Shown: positions 33,617 to 42,539, numbered from the stretch's first letter. The stretch: DNA of 49,423 nt from Bdellovibrionaceae bacterium UBA6776 (GCA_002453155.1 DKGG01000001.1:2198-51620); one strand, 5' to 3'. Made by a program: numbers and translations. The notes: generated from the sequence alone by a model not told the origin.

Positions 33617-34453
33617 TCACTCGGAGTTTTTGGAAATTTGCAAGGCTTGACCCCCCAGAAACAACACCAAAGCGATGATGATTGCGGCAATGATGAGAAA
33701 GCGTAAGAAGCTTCCGAAAGTCATCGGTTCATCTGCTTCATTGTTGTCCTGTTTTTTAATTTCCTTTCGGATGACCTTGAAAGTTCTTGGGGTGCGTTCG
33801 GACTTGGAATCTTTTTTCACGGCATTTTTCGAAGAGCTGGTGGATCCTTCTTTTTCAGAGGTATCTACGATGGCCGATTTTGGAACATCAAGATAGCGGG
33901 GACGTCCATCCATTCCACCACTGGATGAGGATCTGGATCCTCCATAGGAGGTGGTGCCAGATTCGCCGGTGTATTTTTTCTTTTGTTTTTCCTGTTGGGA
34001 GGAGGATGCAAAGGTGCGAGAACCGGAGCCGTTGCTGTTTCGAAAAGAGCGTGAAACCAAACTTCCACGAGATCCGGCTGCTGATTCACGAGTGCCGCCA
34101 CCGCCTTTTCCGGATCCCCTTCGAGACCGGTCACTCAACCCATTGTCCGAACCGCTTCCGCCACCCCCATCTTCTTTGAGTCTGCGGCCGTTTGCAAAAT
34201 CGAAGGGTTCAAAGAGTTGATTGCATATTCCTGAGTCTCCGGGAGCACCACCTATTGAAGGCAATTCGCCGGTTTCTAAGATGCAGGCCAAGTATTCGCC
34301 AAAATAATTGTTGGCCCATTTTTGAAAGGCGGTGTTGAGCTGGTAGATCCCACCGAAAACCATGGCCACAATGATCACCAGGACGAGGATGTACTCGGTG
34401 ACACCTTGCCCGCGTTGGTTGTTCAAAAATTTAGGACCCATTTTCTTCGCCAT
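33617..34453 (-). CDS. Pilin-like protein with long Gly/Ser linker and C-terminal membrane helix
   Basis: A 278-residue protein beginning with a class III prepilin signal: basic leader, then RG-QGVTEYILVLVIIVAMVFGG, cleaved after Gly by the prepilin peptidase, with Glu at position +5 as in Flp/TadE proteins. Residues about 17-50 are the pilin helix. Residues about 95-230 are low complexity (Gly, Ser, Arg, Lys), with two cysteines before them. A second membrane helix lies near the end (about 250-270, LRFLIIAAIIIALVLFLGG). The start at 34453 is uncertain (34489 and 34441 are alternatives); a longer frame to 34588 only reads through the hairpin at 34507-34571. It is divergent from the flp operon. 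Confidence 0.75.
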   Translation of the reverse strand: MAKKMGPKFLNNQRGQGVTEYILVLVIIVAMVFGGIYQLNTAFQKWANNYFGEYLACILETGELPSIGGAPGDSGICNQLFEPFDFANGRRLKEDGGGGSGSDNGLSDRSRRGSGKGGGGTRESAAGSRGSLVSRSFRNSNGSGSRTFASSSQQEKQKKKYTGESGTTSYGGSRSSSSGGMDGRPRYLDVPKSAIVDTSEKEGSTSSSKNAVKKDSKSERTPRTFKVIRKEIKKQDNNEADEPMTFGSFLRFLIIAAIIIALVLFLGGQALQISKNSE

Positions 34454-34506
34454 CTCCCTGACTGTATCGGAAGAAGACACTCGTCCCATGACACCCCGAG
34501 CGCAGA

Positions 34507-34571
34507 AAAAGGTGCCAGGTACCAAAATCTGTATGCGCTGCATACAGATTTTGGTGCCTGGCACCTTTTTA
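34507..34571. repeat. 65-bp near-perfect palindrome (31-bp arms)
   Basis: The arms pair over 31 bp with one T-G wobble and a 3-nt loop. The outer part is AAAAAGGTGCC...GGCACCTTTTT, ending in five T residues on both strands, so it could act as a bidirectional terminator. It lies between the two divergent pilin-like genes. A related core (AAAAAGGTACC) is found at the right edge of the window at 49393. Confidence 0.9.
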
Positions 34572-34582
34572 AGGGGGAAGTG

Positions 34583-34597
34583 TCTCAAGTTGAGACG
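34583..34597. promoter_or_regulatory. Palindromic site GTCTCAA-G-TTGAGAC (left copy)
   Basis: A perfect 7+1+7 palindrome about 120 bp upstream of the flp pilin start. A related palindrome is present at the other end of the locus (44639-44663), so it is a good candidate binding site of a dimeric regulator. I do not see a matching sigma-54 promoter with correct spacing next to this copy. Confidence 0.6.
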
Positions 34598-34716
34598 GGG
34601 GGTTTCAGACCATGGTCGGTATTGCTATGATTGTGAGAGCGGTTCGTCTTTTCCCATGTCAAAGCTAAATGATTTCTGAGTCTTATCCGATGAGTAAGAC
34701 TACAAGGGGGATGTCT

Positions 34717-34905
34717 ATGCAAAAATTCAAATCAACTTTGAAACAACTTTGGGCAGACGAATCAGGTCAAGGTGCAACGGAATACATTCTTTTGCTCGTG
34801 ATCGTTGTTGCAGTTGCTTTTCTTTTCAAAGATCGCATTCGTGAAATTCTTTCCGGAAAACTGGATGAGTTGAGCGGAAAAATCGGCAGCTTCACTGGCG
34901 AATAA
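34717..34905 (+). CDS. flp: Flp-type pilin precursor
   Basis: A 62-residue Flp pilin: leader MQKFKSTLKQLWADESG, processing site G-QGATEYILLLVIVV with Glu at mature position 5, one hydrophobic helix of about 20 residues, and a short charged amphipathic C-terminus. It would be the main pilus subunit of the tad system. The ATG at 34717 has AAGGGGG about 6 bp upstream; an ATG 6 bp earlier is too close to that site. A small downstream gene and the prepilin peptidase follow on the same strand. Confidence 0.92.
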   Translation: MQKFKSTLKQLWADESGQGATEYILLLVIVVAVAFLFKDRIREILSGKLDELSGKIGSFTGE

Positions 34906-34938
34906 TTGATCTTTAAATTCAAAGAAAGTTGATCAAAC

Positions 34939-35148
34939 ATGACGACCGAGTTTGTCCTTCTCTTAGGAATTTATGCCTTTCTTGTTTTGGGCGCCTTTTT
35001 AGGTGATCTCGGTCCCATTCAGACATTCAAAAAATCAGCCCCGCGCTTAGGGGCTCGCATCGAACGCAACCTCAGTGTGGGTGACGGTTTTAGAGCGGCC
35101 AAAGATGGCAAACCTGTCAGTTGGGTTGAGCCTCAAGGGGGGCAGTAA
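34939..35148 (+). CDS. Small membrane protein in the tad operon
   Basis: A 69-residue protein with one N-terminal hydrophobic segment (about 4-22, TEFVLLLGIYAFLVLGAFLG) and a basic C-terminal part. The TEFVLLL start resembles the hydrophobic part of Flp/TadE pilins without a leader, so it might be a minor pilin-like subunit. Not recognised as a named family. It lies between flp and the prepilin peptidase gene. Confidence 0.65.
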   Translation: MTTEFVLLLGIYAFLVLGAFLGDLGPIQTFKKSAPRLGARIERNLSVGDGFRAAKDGKPVSWVEPQGGQ

Positions 35149-35159
35149 GAGGGATCTTC

Positions 35160-35648
35160 ATGGAAATTTTTGCCACCACATTACTTATTGCAGGCATGAT
35201 TGATGATCTCCGGTCTCAAAAAATTCACAATAAACTGATTCTAGCTCTCGTCGCGGCAACACTTATCTTTCTCACAATAAATTCTGGGTTCGCCGGAATC
35301 GTCTCTGGAGGTGTAAGTTTTCTGGTTGCGCTGGCATTTGCAGTTCCGCTGACGTTGGCCAAAGTTCTTGGTGGTGGAGACATGAAACTCTTTGCCGTCT
35401 TTGGTTTGGCCACAAACATTCCTGCCGTGCTGGGTGTGGCCGTTTTCTCTCTGTTTTGGGGAGCCCTTCTTGGAGTGGTTCGAGCCGGACTTGGCGGCCA
35501 ATTGAAAGGTTTAATTTTAAGCACAACCCAACTTTTGTGGACCAAAGGCGAAGGGCACCAAGCCTTTCGTATCCCGTACTCTGTGGCTTTGCTTTTGGGT
35601 TGGATGACTCATCTGACACTTCTTCACGCGGGGATGTCGCTATGGTGA
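35160..35648 (+). CDS. Tad prepilin peptidase (TadV/CpaA-like)
   Basis: A 162-residue A24-family aspartic peptidase with about five membrane helices. The catalytic aspartates are in MIDDLRSQKIHN (Asp15/16) and in the GGGDMKLFA motif. It cleaves class III leaders after Gly in Flp and TadE-type proteins. Its start is 11 bp after the small gene and its stop overlaps the next gene by 7 bp. Confidence 0.93.
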   Translation: MEIFATTLLIAGMIDDLRSQKIHNKLILALVAATLIFLTINSGFAGIVSGGVSFLVALAFAVPLTLAKVLGGGDMKLFAVFGLATNIPAVLGVAVFSLFWGALLGVVRAGLGGQLKGLILSTTQLLWTKGEGHQAFRIPYSVALLLGWMTHLTLLHAGMSLW

Positions 35649-35905
35649 AGTCCTCCTTCAAGAATCAAAAAGGCCAGGCCATTACAGAAGCTGTATTGAT
35701 GATCGTTGTGCTTTTTGCAGTCACAGTAATGATTTCCAGTTTTTTCAAAGAGAAGCAATTGCTTGCAGGTTTGATCAAGAAGCCTTGGCAAGATCTTTCG
35801 GGCCTTCTGCAAAATGGAGTTTGGGAAGATCCCAAAAAAAGTGGAGCCAAGCATCCAGCCACTTATGTGAGGCACGTGTCCCTGGAAGGAGAGGCGGCCA
35901 ATTGA
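35642..35905 (+). CDS. Flp/TadE-like pseudopilin (87 residues)
   Basis: A protein with basic leader, the processing site KG-QAITEAVLMIVVLFAVTVM and one hydrophobic helix. The Glu at mature +5 is conserved. The remainder is a 45-residue soluble part. Start at 35642 overlaps the prepilin peptidase stop by 7 bp (ATGGTGA). It belongs to the set of minor pilin-like subunits of the tad system. Confidence 0.82.
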   Translation: MVKSSFKNQKGQAITEAVLMIVVLFAVTVMISSFFKEKQLLAGLIKKPWQDLSGLLQNGVWEDPKKSGAKHPATYVRHVSLEGEAAN

Positions 35906-36516
35906 AAAAGATTAAAAACCAATCTGGATTTATGACCATGGATTTTCTCTTCGCCCTTGTTCTAATTCTCGGGTTTACGGTCTTGCTTTTTCGAGTGAGT
36001 TTGACCCTCACTACAGCATCTATTGTTCAGTACATCACCTTTGCCTCTGCACGAAACTACTTTGCCGCCCATGCGGATTCAAACAGCCAAGTGAAAATGG
36101 CTGAAAAAAAGTACAGCGAACTGGTCGGAAACGATGTCATTAAACCTTTGTTGGCCAACGGTTGGTTTGAAGTTTTGGATCGTCCCGAAGTCGGAGACAT
36201 CTCTACCAAAAAGCCTGAGTTTGAACCCGCAGTCAAAAACACTTTTTATGGAGTGGGAACCACTTTTGTAGCGCGAATCCTCCAATACAACATGCCTTTT
36301 TTTGGTTCTACCGATCCGGAAGGAGATGAGAGTGGAAGCGGTTTTTCAACATACATCGGATCTTTTTTAGGCCGCGAACCCAGTGCCATTGAATGTTTGG
36401 AATTTACAGCCCGTCGCTGGGAAATGATTCGTAACCTTTCTCCCAGTCGCGGAGCGAGCTACTCTTCGGGAACATCTGGGGACAACTATTTTCCCATGGA
36501 GGACTCCGGATGTTAA
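35902..36516 (+). CDS. TadE/TadF-like pseudopilin
   Basis: A 204-residue protein starting with TTG at 35902 (GGAGAGGCGG upstream), which overlaps the previous stop. The leader is LKKIKNQSG, followed by FMTMDFLFALVLILGFTVLLF, in which the usual Glu +5 is replaced by Asp. The soluble domain follows from about 40. It probably assembles at the base of the pilus with the neighbouring TadE-like protein. It overlaps the next gene by 7 bp. Confidence 0.78.
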   Translation: MKKIKNQSGFMTMDFLFALVLILGFTVLLFRVSLTLTTASIVQYITFASARNYFAAHADSNSQVKMAEKKYSELVGNDVIKPLLANGWFEVLDRPEVGDISTKKPEFEPAVKNTFYGVGTTFVARILQYNMPFFGSTDPEGDESGSGFSTYIGSFLGREPSAIECLEFTARRWEMIRNLSPSRGASYSSGTSGDNYFPMEDSGC

Positions 36517-37004
36517 ATCCCGCAAAACGTTCTCCTAAAAAGAAAAATCTTTTAAAAAATCAATCCGGAATGGCTGTGATTGAAGCCGTACCGTTGTTAG
36601 TGATCTTTGTGATGATGTTCTCCTTTGGTCTGGGATTTTTTGGAGCCATTCATACAGCAACTTTGCATTCCATTTCTGCCCGGGCCTACGCTTTCGAAAC
36701 TTTTAGACAAAGGTCGAACCTGACTTATTTTCGTGAAGACGGGTCAGGTTTGAATTCACCCATGCACTACAAGACCAAAGGCTTTAGGTACCACGGAATC
36801 AGTCATGAATCGGATATGAGAGCCTCATTTGTTTCAACGCTTCGTCCGATAGCAATAGGTAGAGAGATTGCAAGTGACGCAAGCATGACGACCCATAACC
36901 AGGGAATTTTTGACCTGGAGGATCGCAACCAAAAGGTCTCGGTGAGTCCTTTGTGGATCATGGTGGGTTATGGAATTTGCATCGATCAAAAATGTGGTCG
37001 ATAG
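36510..37004 (+). CDS. TadE-like pseudopilin
   Basis: A 164-residue protein with leader ending NQSG, then MAVIEAVPLLVIFVMMFSFGLGFFG, in which Glu +5 is conserved. The soluble part has a RAYAFETFR segment typical of TadE. It is one of the minor pilins and precedes cpaB by 18 bp. Confidence 0.83.
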   Translation: MLNPAKRSPKKKNLLKNQSGMAVIEAVPLLVIFVMMFSFGLGFFGAIHTATLHSISARAYAFETFRQRSNLTYFREDGSGLNSPMHYKTKGFRYHGISHESDMRASFVSTLRPIAIGREIASDASMTTHNQGIFDLEDRNQKVSVSPLWIMVGYGICIDQKCGR

Positions 37005-37022
37005 AATCGAAGGAAAGGCTTT

Positions 37023-37895
37023 ATGAATCAGAACGAAGCAAGGACATTTTGGATATCAATTGCCGCTGCTTTATTCGCTGTGTTTTTGCTCTACAGTTAC
37101 ACACAAGAAAAAAGCGCAGAGTTGACCAAGAAGTTTGGTGCTAAACAGCGTGTTGTAATTGCTGTGAAGGACATCAATGAAATGGAAACCATTGATGAGT
37201 CCATGGTTCAGATTGTGGAAAAGCCTGTTGATTTTGTGGAACCAAAAGCCACGGCAGATATGGAAACGGTTGTTGGACAAGTGGCTCTTGCGCCCATTAA
37301 AAAAGACGAACAGATCCTCTTAAGTAAAATTATTAAACCCGGTCCAGTTACAGGACTTTCACTTCAAGTTGCCCCTAGTAAAAGAGCCGTGGCCATTCCC
37401 ATTGACGAAACTCGAGCTGTTGCAAAACTTCTTAATCCTGGTGATCGCATTGACATCATTACGGCATTGGATGTGGGCAAGGGTGCCAATCTAAAAAGAG
37501 AGGTTAAAACTCTTATGCAAGACGTGGTGATTCTTTCCACGGGCCTTCGTGTGGCAAATGAGCTTCCACTTTTGTATGAAAAAATTGGCCGCGAAGACCA
37601 AATTAGAAATCTTCGAGGAGATACATCTTTCAATACGATCACCGTTGAGGCCTCTCCCAAAGAAGCCCAAGATTTGATTTATATTTTGTCGACCTCTCCA
37701 GGATCTCTATTTATTTCGTTGAGACATCCCAGTGATCGTCAAAAGAAGCCCATTCCAGAGACCACGATTGAAAGTTTGATCGGACAGGTGACCAAGTCTG
37801 TATTGAATCAACAGCAACGAGTTCCGGCCTCTCGACCGGCACCGCCACCGAAGCCGAAACCCAAAAAGAAGTCGGGACCCTTTATAGATTTGTAG
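37023..37895 (+). CDS. cpaB: Flp pilus assembly protein CpaB/RcpC
   Basis: A 290-residue periplasmic protein with an N-terminal membrane anchor (about 8-25), a SAF domain (about 42-105: RVVIAVKDINEMETIDESMV...), and an RcpC domain with LNPGDRIDIITALDV (about 140-155). The C-terminus is Pro/Lys-rich. It works with the secretin encoded next. AAAGG sits upstream of the ATG. Confidence 0.92.
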   Translation: MNQNEARTFWISIAAALFAVFLLYSYTQEKSAELTKKFGAKQRVVIAVKDINEMETIDESMVQIVEKPVDFVEPKATADMETVVGQVALAPIKKDEQILLSKIIKPGPVTGLSLQVAPSKRAVAIPIDETRAVAKLLNPGDRIDIITALDVGKGANLKREVKTLMQDVVILSTGLRVANELPLLYEKIGREDQIRNLRGDTSFNTITVEASPKEAQDLIYILSTSPGSLFISLRHPSDRQKKPIPETTIESLIGQVTKSVLNQQQRVPASRPAPPPKPKPKKKSGPFIDL

Positions 37896-37913
37896 GATGA
37901 AAGGTAAGTTTGA

Positions 37914-39398
37914 ATGAGAGAGAGTTTTAAAAAAATCACCTTCCTGATCGCAGCTGTTGTTGTGAGCTGGAGTGGTGTCTCTTTCGCTCAAGCAGATGAC
38001 GATGGAAAGTATCTCAATCTTTCCGTTGGTGTTTATACGGACGAGAAAATTGATTCCGCACCGACAAAAATTGAATTGGATGGAACTTTTAGAAAGCTCA
38101 CAAAAGTTCAGTGGAATCCAAACACCCGCACCATGAGATTCAGTCCGAAAGCGGTGGGTGTAGGAACATTGATCGTAAAATCTCCAGCGTCTGGTCGAGT
38201 GATTGCTCGTTTTACTTTAGATGTTCGTAAAACAGACTTGGATAAAGTTGCCAGAGAGATTCAAGCTCTCCTTCAAACCATCGATGGCATCAGCATTAAA
38301 ATTTTAAACAACAAAGTGGTTGTGGATGGTCAAATTCTTCTTCCTTCCGACATGAAGCGCATTCACTCGGTGGTGAAGCAGTATGGAAACAAGGCCACAT
38401 CGTTGGTTATTCTTTCTCCCATCGCCCAAAATAAGATTGCACAATTTATCGAGAGAAAAATCAACAACCCTGAAATTCGAGTTTCTGCCATCAATGGAAA
38501 ATTCATTCTAGAAGGTTTTGCCAATTCTCAATCTGAAAGAGACCGCTCAGAGATCATTGCCAAAATGTATGTTCCTGATGTGGTTGTGGATGAGGCTGTT
38601 GCAGACAAAAAGGTGATGGAGCGAAAAGCTGATGTGGTGGTGAACCTGATCAGTGTGAGACCGCCTCCTCCTGGTGAGCCCAGCAAGATCATTCAGTTAG
38701 TGGTCCACTATGTGGAACTTCAAAAAGACTACAACAAAAGCTTTCGATTCCAATGGCTCCCAGATTTGGGTGATGGATCCACCTTAGAATTTTCGACGGG
38801 AGGCCGTTCGCCTGGTGGAATTGTGGGAACCATTACTGGGACCATTTCAAATCTTCTGCCAAAGCTGAACTGGGCGAAACAACATGGTTTTGCCCGTGTT
38901 CTTCAAAGCTCCAGTGTGGTTGTGGAAGATGGCAAAAAAGGTGTGATGAATGCGATCACACGTCTTCCTTATCTTGTGACCAACGCTCAAGGGCAACCGT
39001 CTACAAATTTTGAAGAGGCGGGAATCCGCAGCAATATCACTCCAAATATTATGGGTGAAAGATCTGACAGCGTTAAATTGAACATGAGCTTTGCGGTGAA
39101 AAGTTTGATCAGTTATTCCGATCAAGGTCCGTTGACGGCCAGCCGAGAGATTCAAACGGTTTTGCACGTTCGAAGCGGTCACAGTGCTGCGGTTGGTGGA
39201 TTGATCACCAGTGACAACGGAGCCAACTACAACAAACTTCCGGCAAACGCCAGTACGAATCCGATCATCTCTCTTTATGCTTCAAAAGATTTTAGGAAGA
39301 ATCAAAGTCAATTTGTGGTGTTTGTTACGCCCATCATTAAGGCTTCGGCCAGCGCAGGGGCAGATAAGATTAAACGCAAATTTAGACTGGATCAGTAA
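37914..39398 (+). CDS. Tad secretin CpaC/RcpA
   Basis: A 494-residue outer-membrane secretin with signal peptide (cleavage near FAQA). It has an N-terminal periplasmic domain, two BON-like beta regions (about 105-200) and the C-terminal secretin domain: GGRSPGGIVGTITG, VEDGKKGVM, AITRLPYLVTN, EEAGIRSNITPNI and a final VFVTPII. It forms the pilus exit pore. It follows cpaB by 18 bp. Confidence 0.94.
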   Translation: MRESFKKITFLIAAVVVSWSGVSFAQADDDGKYLNLSVGVYTDEKIDSAPTKIELDGTFRKLTKVQWNPNTRTMRFSPKAVGVGTLIVKSPASGRVIARFTLDVRKTDLDKVAREIQALLQTIDGISIKILNNKVVVDGQILLPSDMKRIHSVVKQYGNKATSLVILSPIAQNKIAQFIERKINNPEIRVSAINGKFILEGFANSQSERDRSEIIAKMYVPDVVVDEAVADKKVMERKADVVVNLISVRPPPPGEPSKIIQLVVHYVELQKDYNKSFRFQWLPDLGDGSTLEFSTGGRSPGGIVGTITGTISNLLPKLNWAKQHGFARVLQSSSVVVEDGKKGVMNAITRLPYLVTNAQGQPSTNFEEAGIRSNITPNIMGERSDSVKLNMSFAVKSLISYSDQGPLTASREIQTVLHVRSGHSAAVGGLITSDNGANYNKLPANASTNPIISLYASKDFRKNQSQFVVFVTPIIKASASAGADKIKRKFRLDQ

Positions 39399-39413
39399 AA
39401 AGGAGTTTGCATC

Positions 39414-41657
39414 TTGGCTATTCATGAATCCTGTCACTTGATTGCTGTGATTGGCGGAAAAGGAGGCGTTGGAAAAAGCGTCTTCGCGGCCAATCTTGCT
39501 TTCACATTTCTTAAGGAAATGAGGGCGCCCACGCTTCTTATTGATGGGGATCCAAAGTCTTGCGGAGATCAAAACTTCATCACTGGAATTCGACCCAAAC
39601 AAACAGTCATGGATGTGGCTCAGTTCAAAGGAGTCATTTCCGCACAATCCGTAGACCAGTTGGTCAGCAAACACCAGACCGGCGTGGGATACATCGGTGC
39701 AGTTCACGGACCTGATCAAACCTTTCAGGTGGACACAGCTCTTTTAAAGAAGCAGCTGTTTTCAATCTCTCAGCAGTTTAAGTTTATCGTTTTGGATTTG
39801 GGAAGTGACCTCACAGAATATCAGCTAGACATGATCGAAGATGCCAGTGCGGTGATAGTGGTGACCACTCCTGAAGTTTTGGTGGTCAATCAGACGCGAA
39901 GACTGATCAGTGATTTGTTGACGGCTTCTGTTCCTGCAGAGTTCTTACAGCTGGTTGTGAATAAGGCTTCGCGAAGCGGTGTTGATCCAAAAGCAATCAG
40001 CCAGTCTTTGAGACGGCCCATTCTTTCGTTGATTCCTCAGGATGACGTCACTGCCTATGCGGCTCTTCAAAGATCCACTCCGTTTATTTTAGGTGCGCCG
40101 AACGCAGCCATTTCAGCAGCCTACCACGACACGGTTCGAAAGCTCACCGGTGGCATTCTTCAAAAGTTAAAGACTCTCTCTAAACCTCGACCCAAATCTG
40201 CAGACAAGCCTGCAGAAATTGAAGGTTCTCAAGACGCACCAAAAGGTCCAAAAGGGCGAAAGCGCAACTTGGATGCACACACCTTGCTGAAGATGCAAGT
40301 GCATGGTGCTTTGATCAAAGAGATGGATTTAAAAAAGGACATCGTCAACACCAAGGATGATCCTGTAAAGGCCAAGGAGTTGCGAAACAAAACTCAACGG
40401 GCCATTTCAGAACTGACGGATCGCATTTCTCCAGGGCTGGGTCGAGACGAGCGTTCTCGAGTCATCAAGGAAACTTTGGATGAAGCTTTGGGACTGGGTC
40501 CTTTAGAGGAATTGCTTTCAGATCCTTCTGTGACGGAAATTATGGTCAATGGCTGCGACATGATCTACGTGGAAAAAAACGGAAAGCTCACTCTTTCTCC
40601 GGTGACCTTTACAAGCAATTTGCAACTTCGAACTGTTATTGAGCGAATTGTGGCGCCTCTGGGTCGACGTATTGATGAAAGAACACCCTATGTGGATGCT
40701 CGATTGGTCGATGGAAGTCGTGTGAACGCCATCATTGAGCCTCTAGCAATTGATGGCCCTGCGGTGACCATCCGAAAATTTCCGGCCGAAAGAATTCAGG
40801 CATCCGATTACACCGATCGTTTCAATTCAATGACTCGGCCCATGATGGAATTTTTAAAAGTGTGTGTGGAGCAGGGATTAAACATCGTTATTTCCGGTGG
40901 TACGGGATCTGGTAAAACGACTCTATTGAATGTGATGTCCAGTTTTATTCCCGTAAATGAACGGATCATTACCGTCGAGGATGCGGCGGAACTTCAAATG
41001 AAGCAGGAACACGTGGTTCGCTTGGAAACCCGTCCCGCAAACATCGAAGGAACTGGAGAAGTGAGCATCCGAGATTTGATTCGAAACTCCCTTCGTATGA
41101 GACCCGACCGCATTGTGGTGGGGGAGTGTCGTGATGGAGCCGCCTTAGATATGCTTTCTGCAATGAACACCGGTCACGATGGATCTATGACCACGGTTCA
41201 CTCGAACAACCCTCGTGAAGCGGTGGCTCGACTGGAAACTCTATGTATGATGGCTGGAATGGATTTGCCTGCAAAGGCCATTCGCGAACAGATTGCCGGC
41301 GCGGTAGATCTGATCATTCAAATCAGTCGATTGAGTGATGGAAGTCGTAAGGTGATGAGCATTACAGAAGTGGTTGGGATGCAAGGTGAAACCGTCACTT
41401 TGCAAGAGATCTTTCGATTCAAAGAAGAAGGCTTCGACAAAAACAGAAAAATCATTGGACAGTTTCAAGCTATGGGTCTTATTCCAACCTTTATTGAAAC
41501 CTTTGAACAACGGGGAGTTTCGATCCCAAGAAACCTGTTTGTGACAAATACGCAAACTCCTCAACAGGCGCAAAAGCCTCAAGGCAGACCTGGAATTGGA
41601 AAGCCTATGGGACTGAAGAAGCCTGCCTTAAAAAAGACTGGAACAGGGGGTGAATGA
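39414..41657 (+). CDS. CpaE/TadZ-CpaF/TadA fusion: MinD-like ATPase joined to pilus assembly ATPase
   Basis: A 747-residue fusion. Residues 1-250 are a ParA/MinD-type domain with the deviant Walker A IGGKGGVGKS (13-22) and DLGSDLTEYQLD, as in CpaE/TadZ, which locate the machine. After a linker (about 255-285) comes a full CpaF ATPase: the N-terminal helical region from about 290, Walker A SGGTGSGKTTL near 495, an Asp box with RPDRIVVGECRDGAALDML and MTTVHSNNPREA. The C-terminus is Pro/Lys-rich. The start is TTG with AAGGAG 8 bp upstream; there is no stop or frameshift between the two halves. In most tad loci these are two adjacent genes. Confidence 0.95.
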   Translation: MAIHESCHLIAVIGGKGGVGKSVFAANLAFTFLKEMRAPTLLIDGDPKSCGDQNFITGIRPKQTVMDVAQFKGVISAQSVDQLVSKHQTGVGYIGAVHGPDQTFQVDTALLKKQLFSISQQFKFIVLDLGSDLTEYQLDMIEDASAVIVVTTPEVLVVNQTRRLISDLLTASVPAEFLQLVVNKASRSGVDPKAISQSLRRPILSLIPQDDVTAYAALQRSTPFILGAPNAAISAAYHDTVRKLTGGILQKLKTLSKPRPKSADKPAEIEGSQDAPKGPKGRKRNLDAHTLLKMQVHGALIKEMDLKKDIVNTKDDPVKAKELRNKTQRAISELTDRISPGLGRDERSRVIKETLDEALGLGPLEELLSDPSVTEIMVNGCDMIYVEKNGKLTLSPVTFTSNLQLRTVIERIVAPLGRRIDERTPYVDARLVDGSRVNAIIEPLAIDGPAVTIRKFPAERIQASDYTDRFNSMTRPMMEFLKVCVEQGLNIVISGGTGSGKTTLLNVMSSFIPVNERIITVEDAAELQMKQEHVVRLETRPANIEGTGEVSIRDLIRNSLRMRPDRIVVGECRDGAALDMLSAMNTGHDGSMTTVHSNNPREAVARLETLCMMAGMDLPAKAIREQIAGAVDLIIQISRLSDGSRKVMSITEVVGMQGETVTLQEIFRFKEEGFDKNRKIIGQFQAMGLIPTFIETFEQRGVSIPRNLFVTNTQTPQQAQKPQGRPGIGKPMGLKKPALKKTGTGGE

Positions 41658-42535
41658 TGTCCTCTATTCTGGGAAATGATTTCTTTTTTATTCCACTTTT
41701 TGGCATTACAGTTTTTATATTGGCCTATTTGACCTCAGATCGAATTCTTGAATTTTTTCACAAAAAAAGTTTAGGAAATCGGAAAATCATCATCGACCTG
41801 ATGGACCGCATGTTTTTTGATGTGGACAAAAAGAAGATCACCACCATCATGCTGTTAAGTTCTTTTGGTTTGGGAGTGATTGTCTTTTTGATTGTTTGGC
41901 CAAACATTTGGATTGGACTTCTTTTTGGAGGGGTCGTAACCGTTTTAGGTTGGTCCGCGCCCAAGTGGGTGATGGAATCCATGTGGGAGAGACGTTGCAC
42001 TCTTTTGACCAATCAACTTGTCGATGGTTTGACGATCATGGGAAACAGTGTAAAGGCCGGACAAAGTTTGAACCAAGCCATGGAAAGAGTGGTCGAAAAT
42101 ATGAAGGGTCCCCTCGCTCAAGAGATGAGCTTGGTGCTCAATAAAATTCGTCTCGGGATGTCTACGGAAGAATCATTGAATGAGTTTGCCGAAAGAATTC
42201 CCCGTCAAGATGTGCAAATGCTTGTGACCTCGGTGAACATTTTAAAAGAAACCGGGGGAAACTTGGCCGAAACCTTTGCTACCATTGTGACCACGGTCAG
42301 GGAACGTCAAAAAGTGGAGAAAAAAATCCAAGCTCTAACTGCACAGGGAACCATGCAGGCTATCATCATTACCTTGGTCCCGTTTGTGATTTTGGGAGTT
42401 TTCCTTCTCGTAGACCCGAATTACGTTATGCCTCTTTTCACTAGACCTTTGGGATGGGTGGCCCTCGCTCTAATGCTAGCCCTGCAAACAATTGGTTTAG
42501 TTGTCATGAAAAAAATTGTTACTATTAAAGTGTGA
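41654..42535 (+). CDS. tadB: Tad platform protein TadB
   Basis: A 293-residue GspF-family membrane protein with N-terminal helices (about 8-25, 60-90) and a C-terminal pair (about 235-290). Between them is the GspF domain: DGLTIMGNSVKAGQSLNQAM and ETGGNLAETFATIVTTVRERQKVEKKIQALTAQGTMQA. It overlaps the fusion ATPase gene by 4 bp. The usual tadC partner does not follow it; the next gene is the hit-like protein. Confidence 0.92.
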   Translation: MMSSILGNDFFFIPLFGITVFILAYLTSDRILEFFHKKSLGNRKIIIDLMDRMFFDVDKKKITTIMLLSSFGLGVIVFLIVWPNIWIGLLFGGVVTVLGWSAPKWVMESMWERRCTLLTNQLVDGLTIMGNSVKAGQSLNQAMERVVENMKGPLAQEMSLVLNKIRLGMSTEESLNEFAERIPRQDVQMLVTSVNILKETGGNLAETFATIVTTVRERQKVEKKIQALTAQGTMQAIIITLVPFVILGVFLLVDPNYVMPLFTRPLGWVALALMLALQTIGLVVMKKIVTIKV

Positions 42536-42539
42536 GACC

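Noticed and set aside
34454..34588. N-terminal extension of the Gly/Ser pilin-like gene
   Set aside because: It reads through the 65-bp palindrome (VPGTKIC...ILVPGTFF is the two arms translated), so the true start is downstream.
34615..34626. TGGTCGGTATTGC near the left palindrome as a sigma-54 promoter for flp
   Set aside because: GG and GC are separated by 8 bp, not the required 10.
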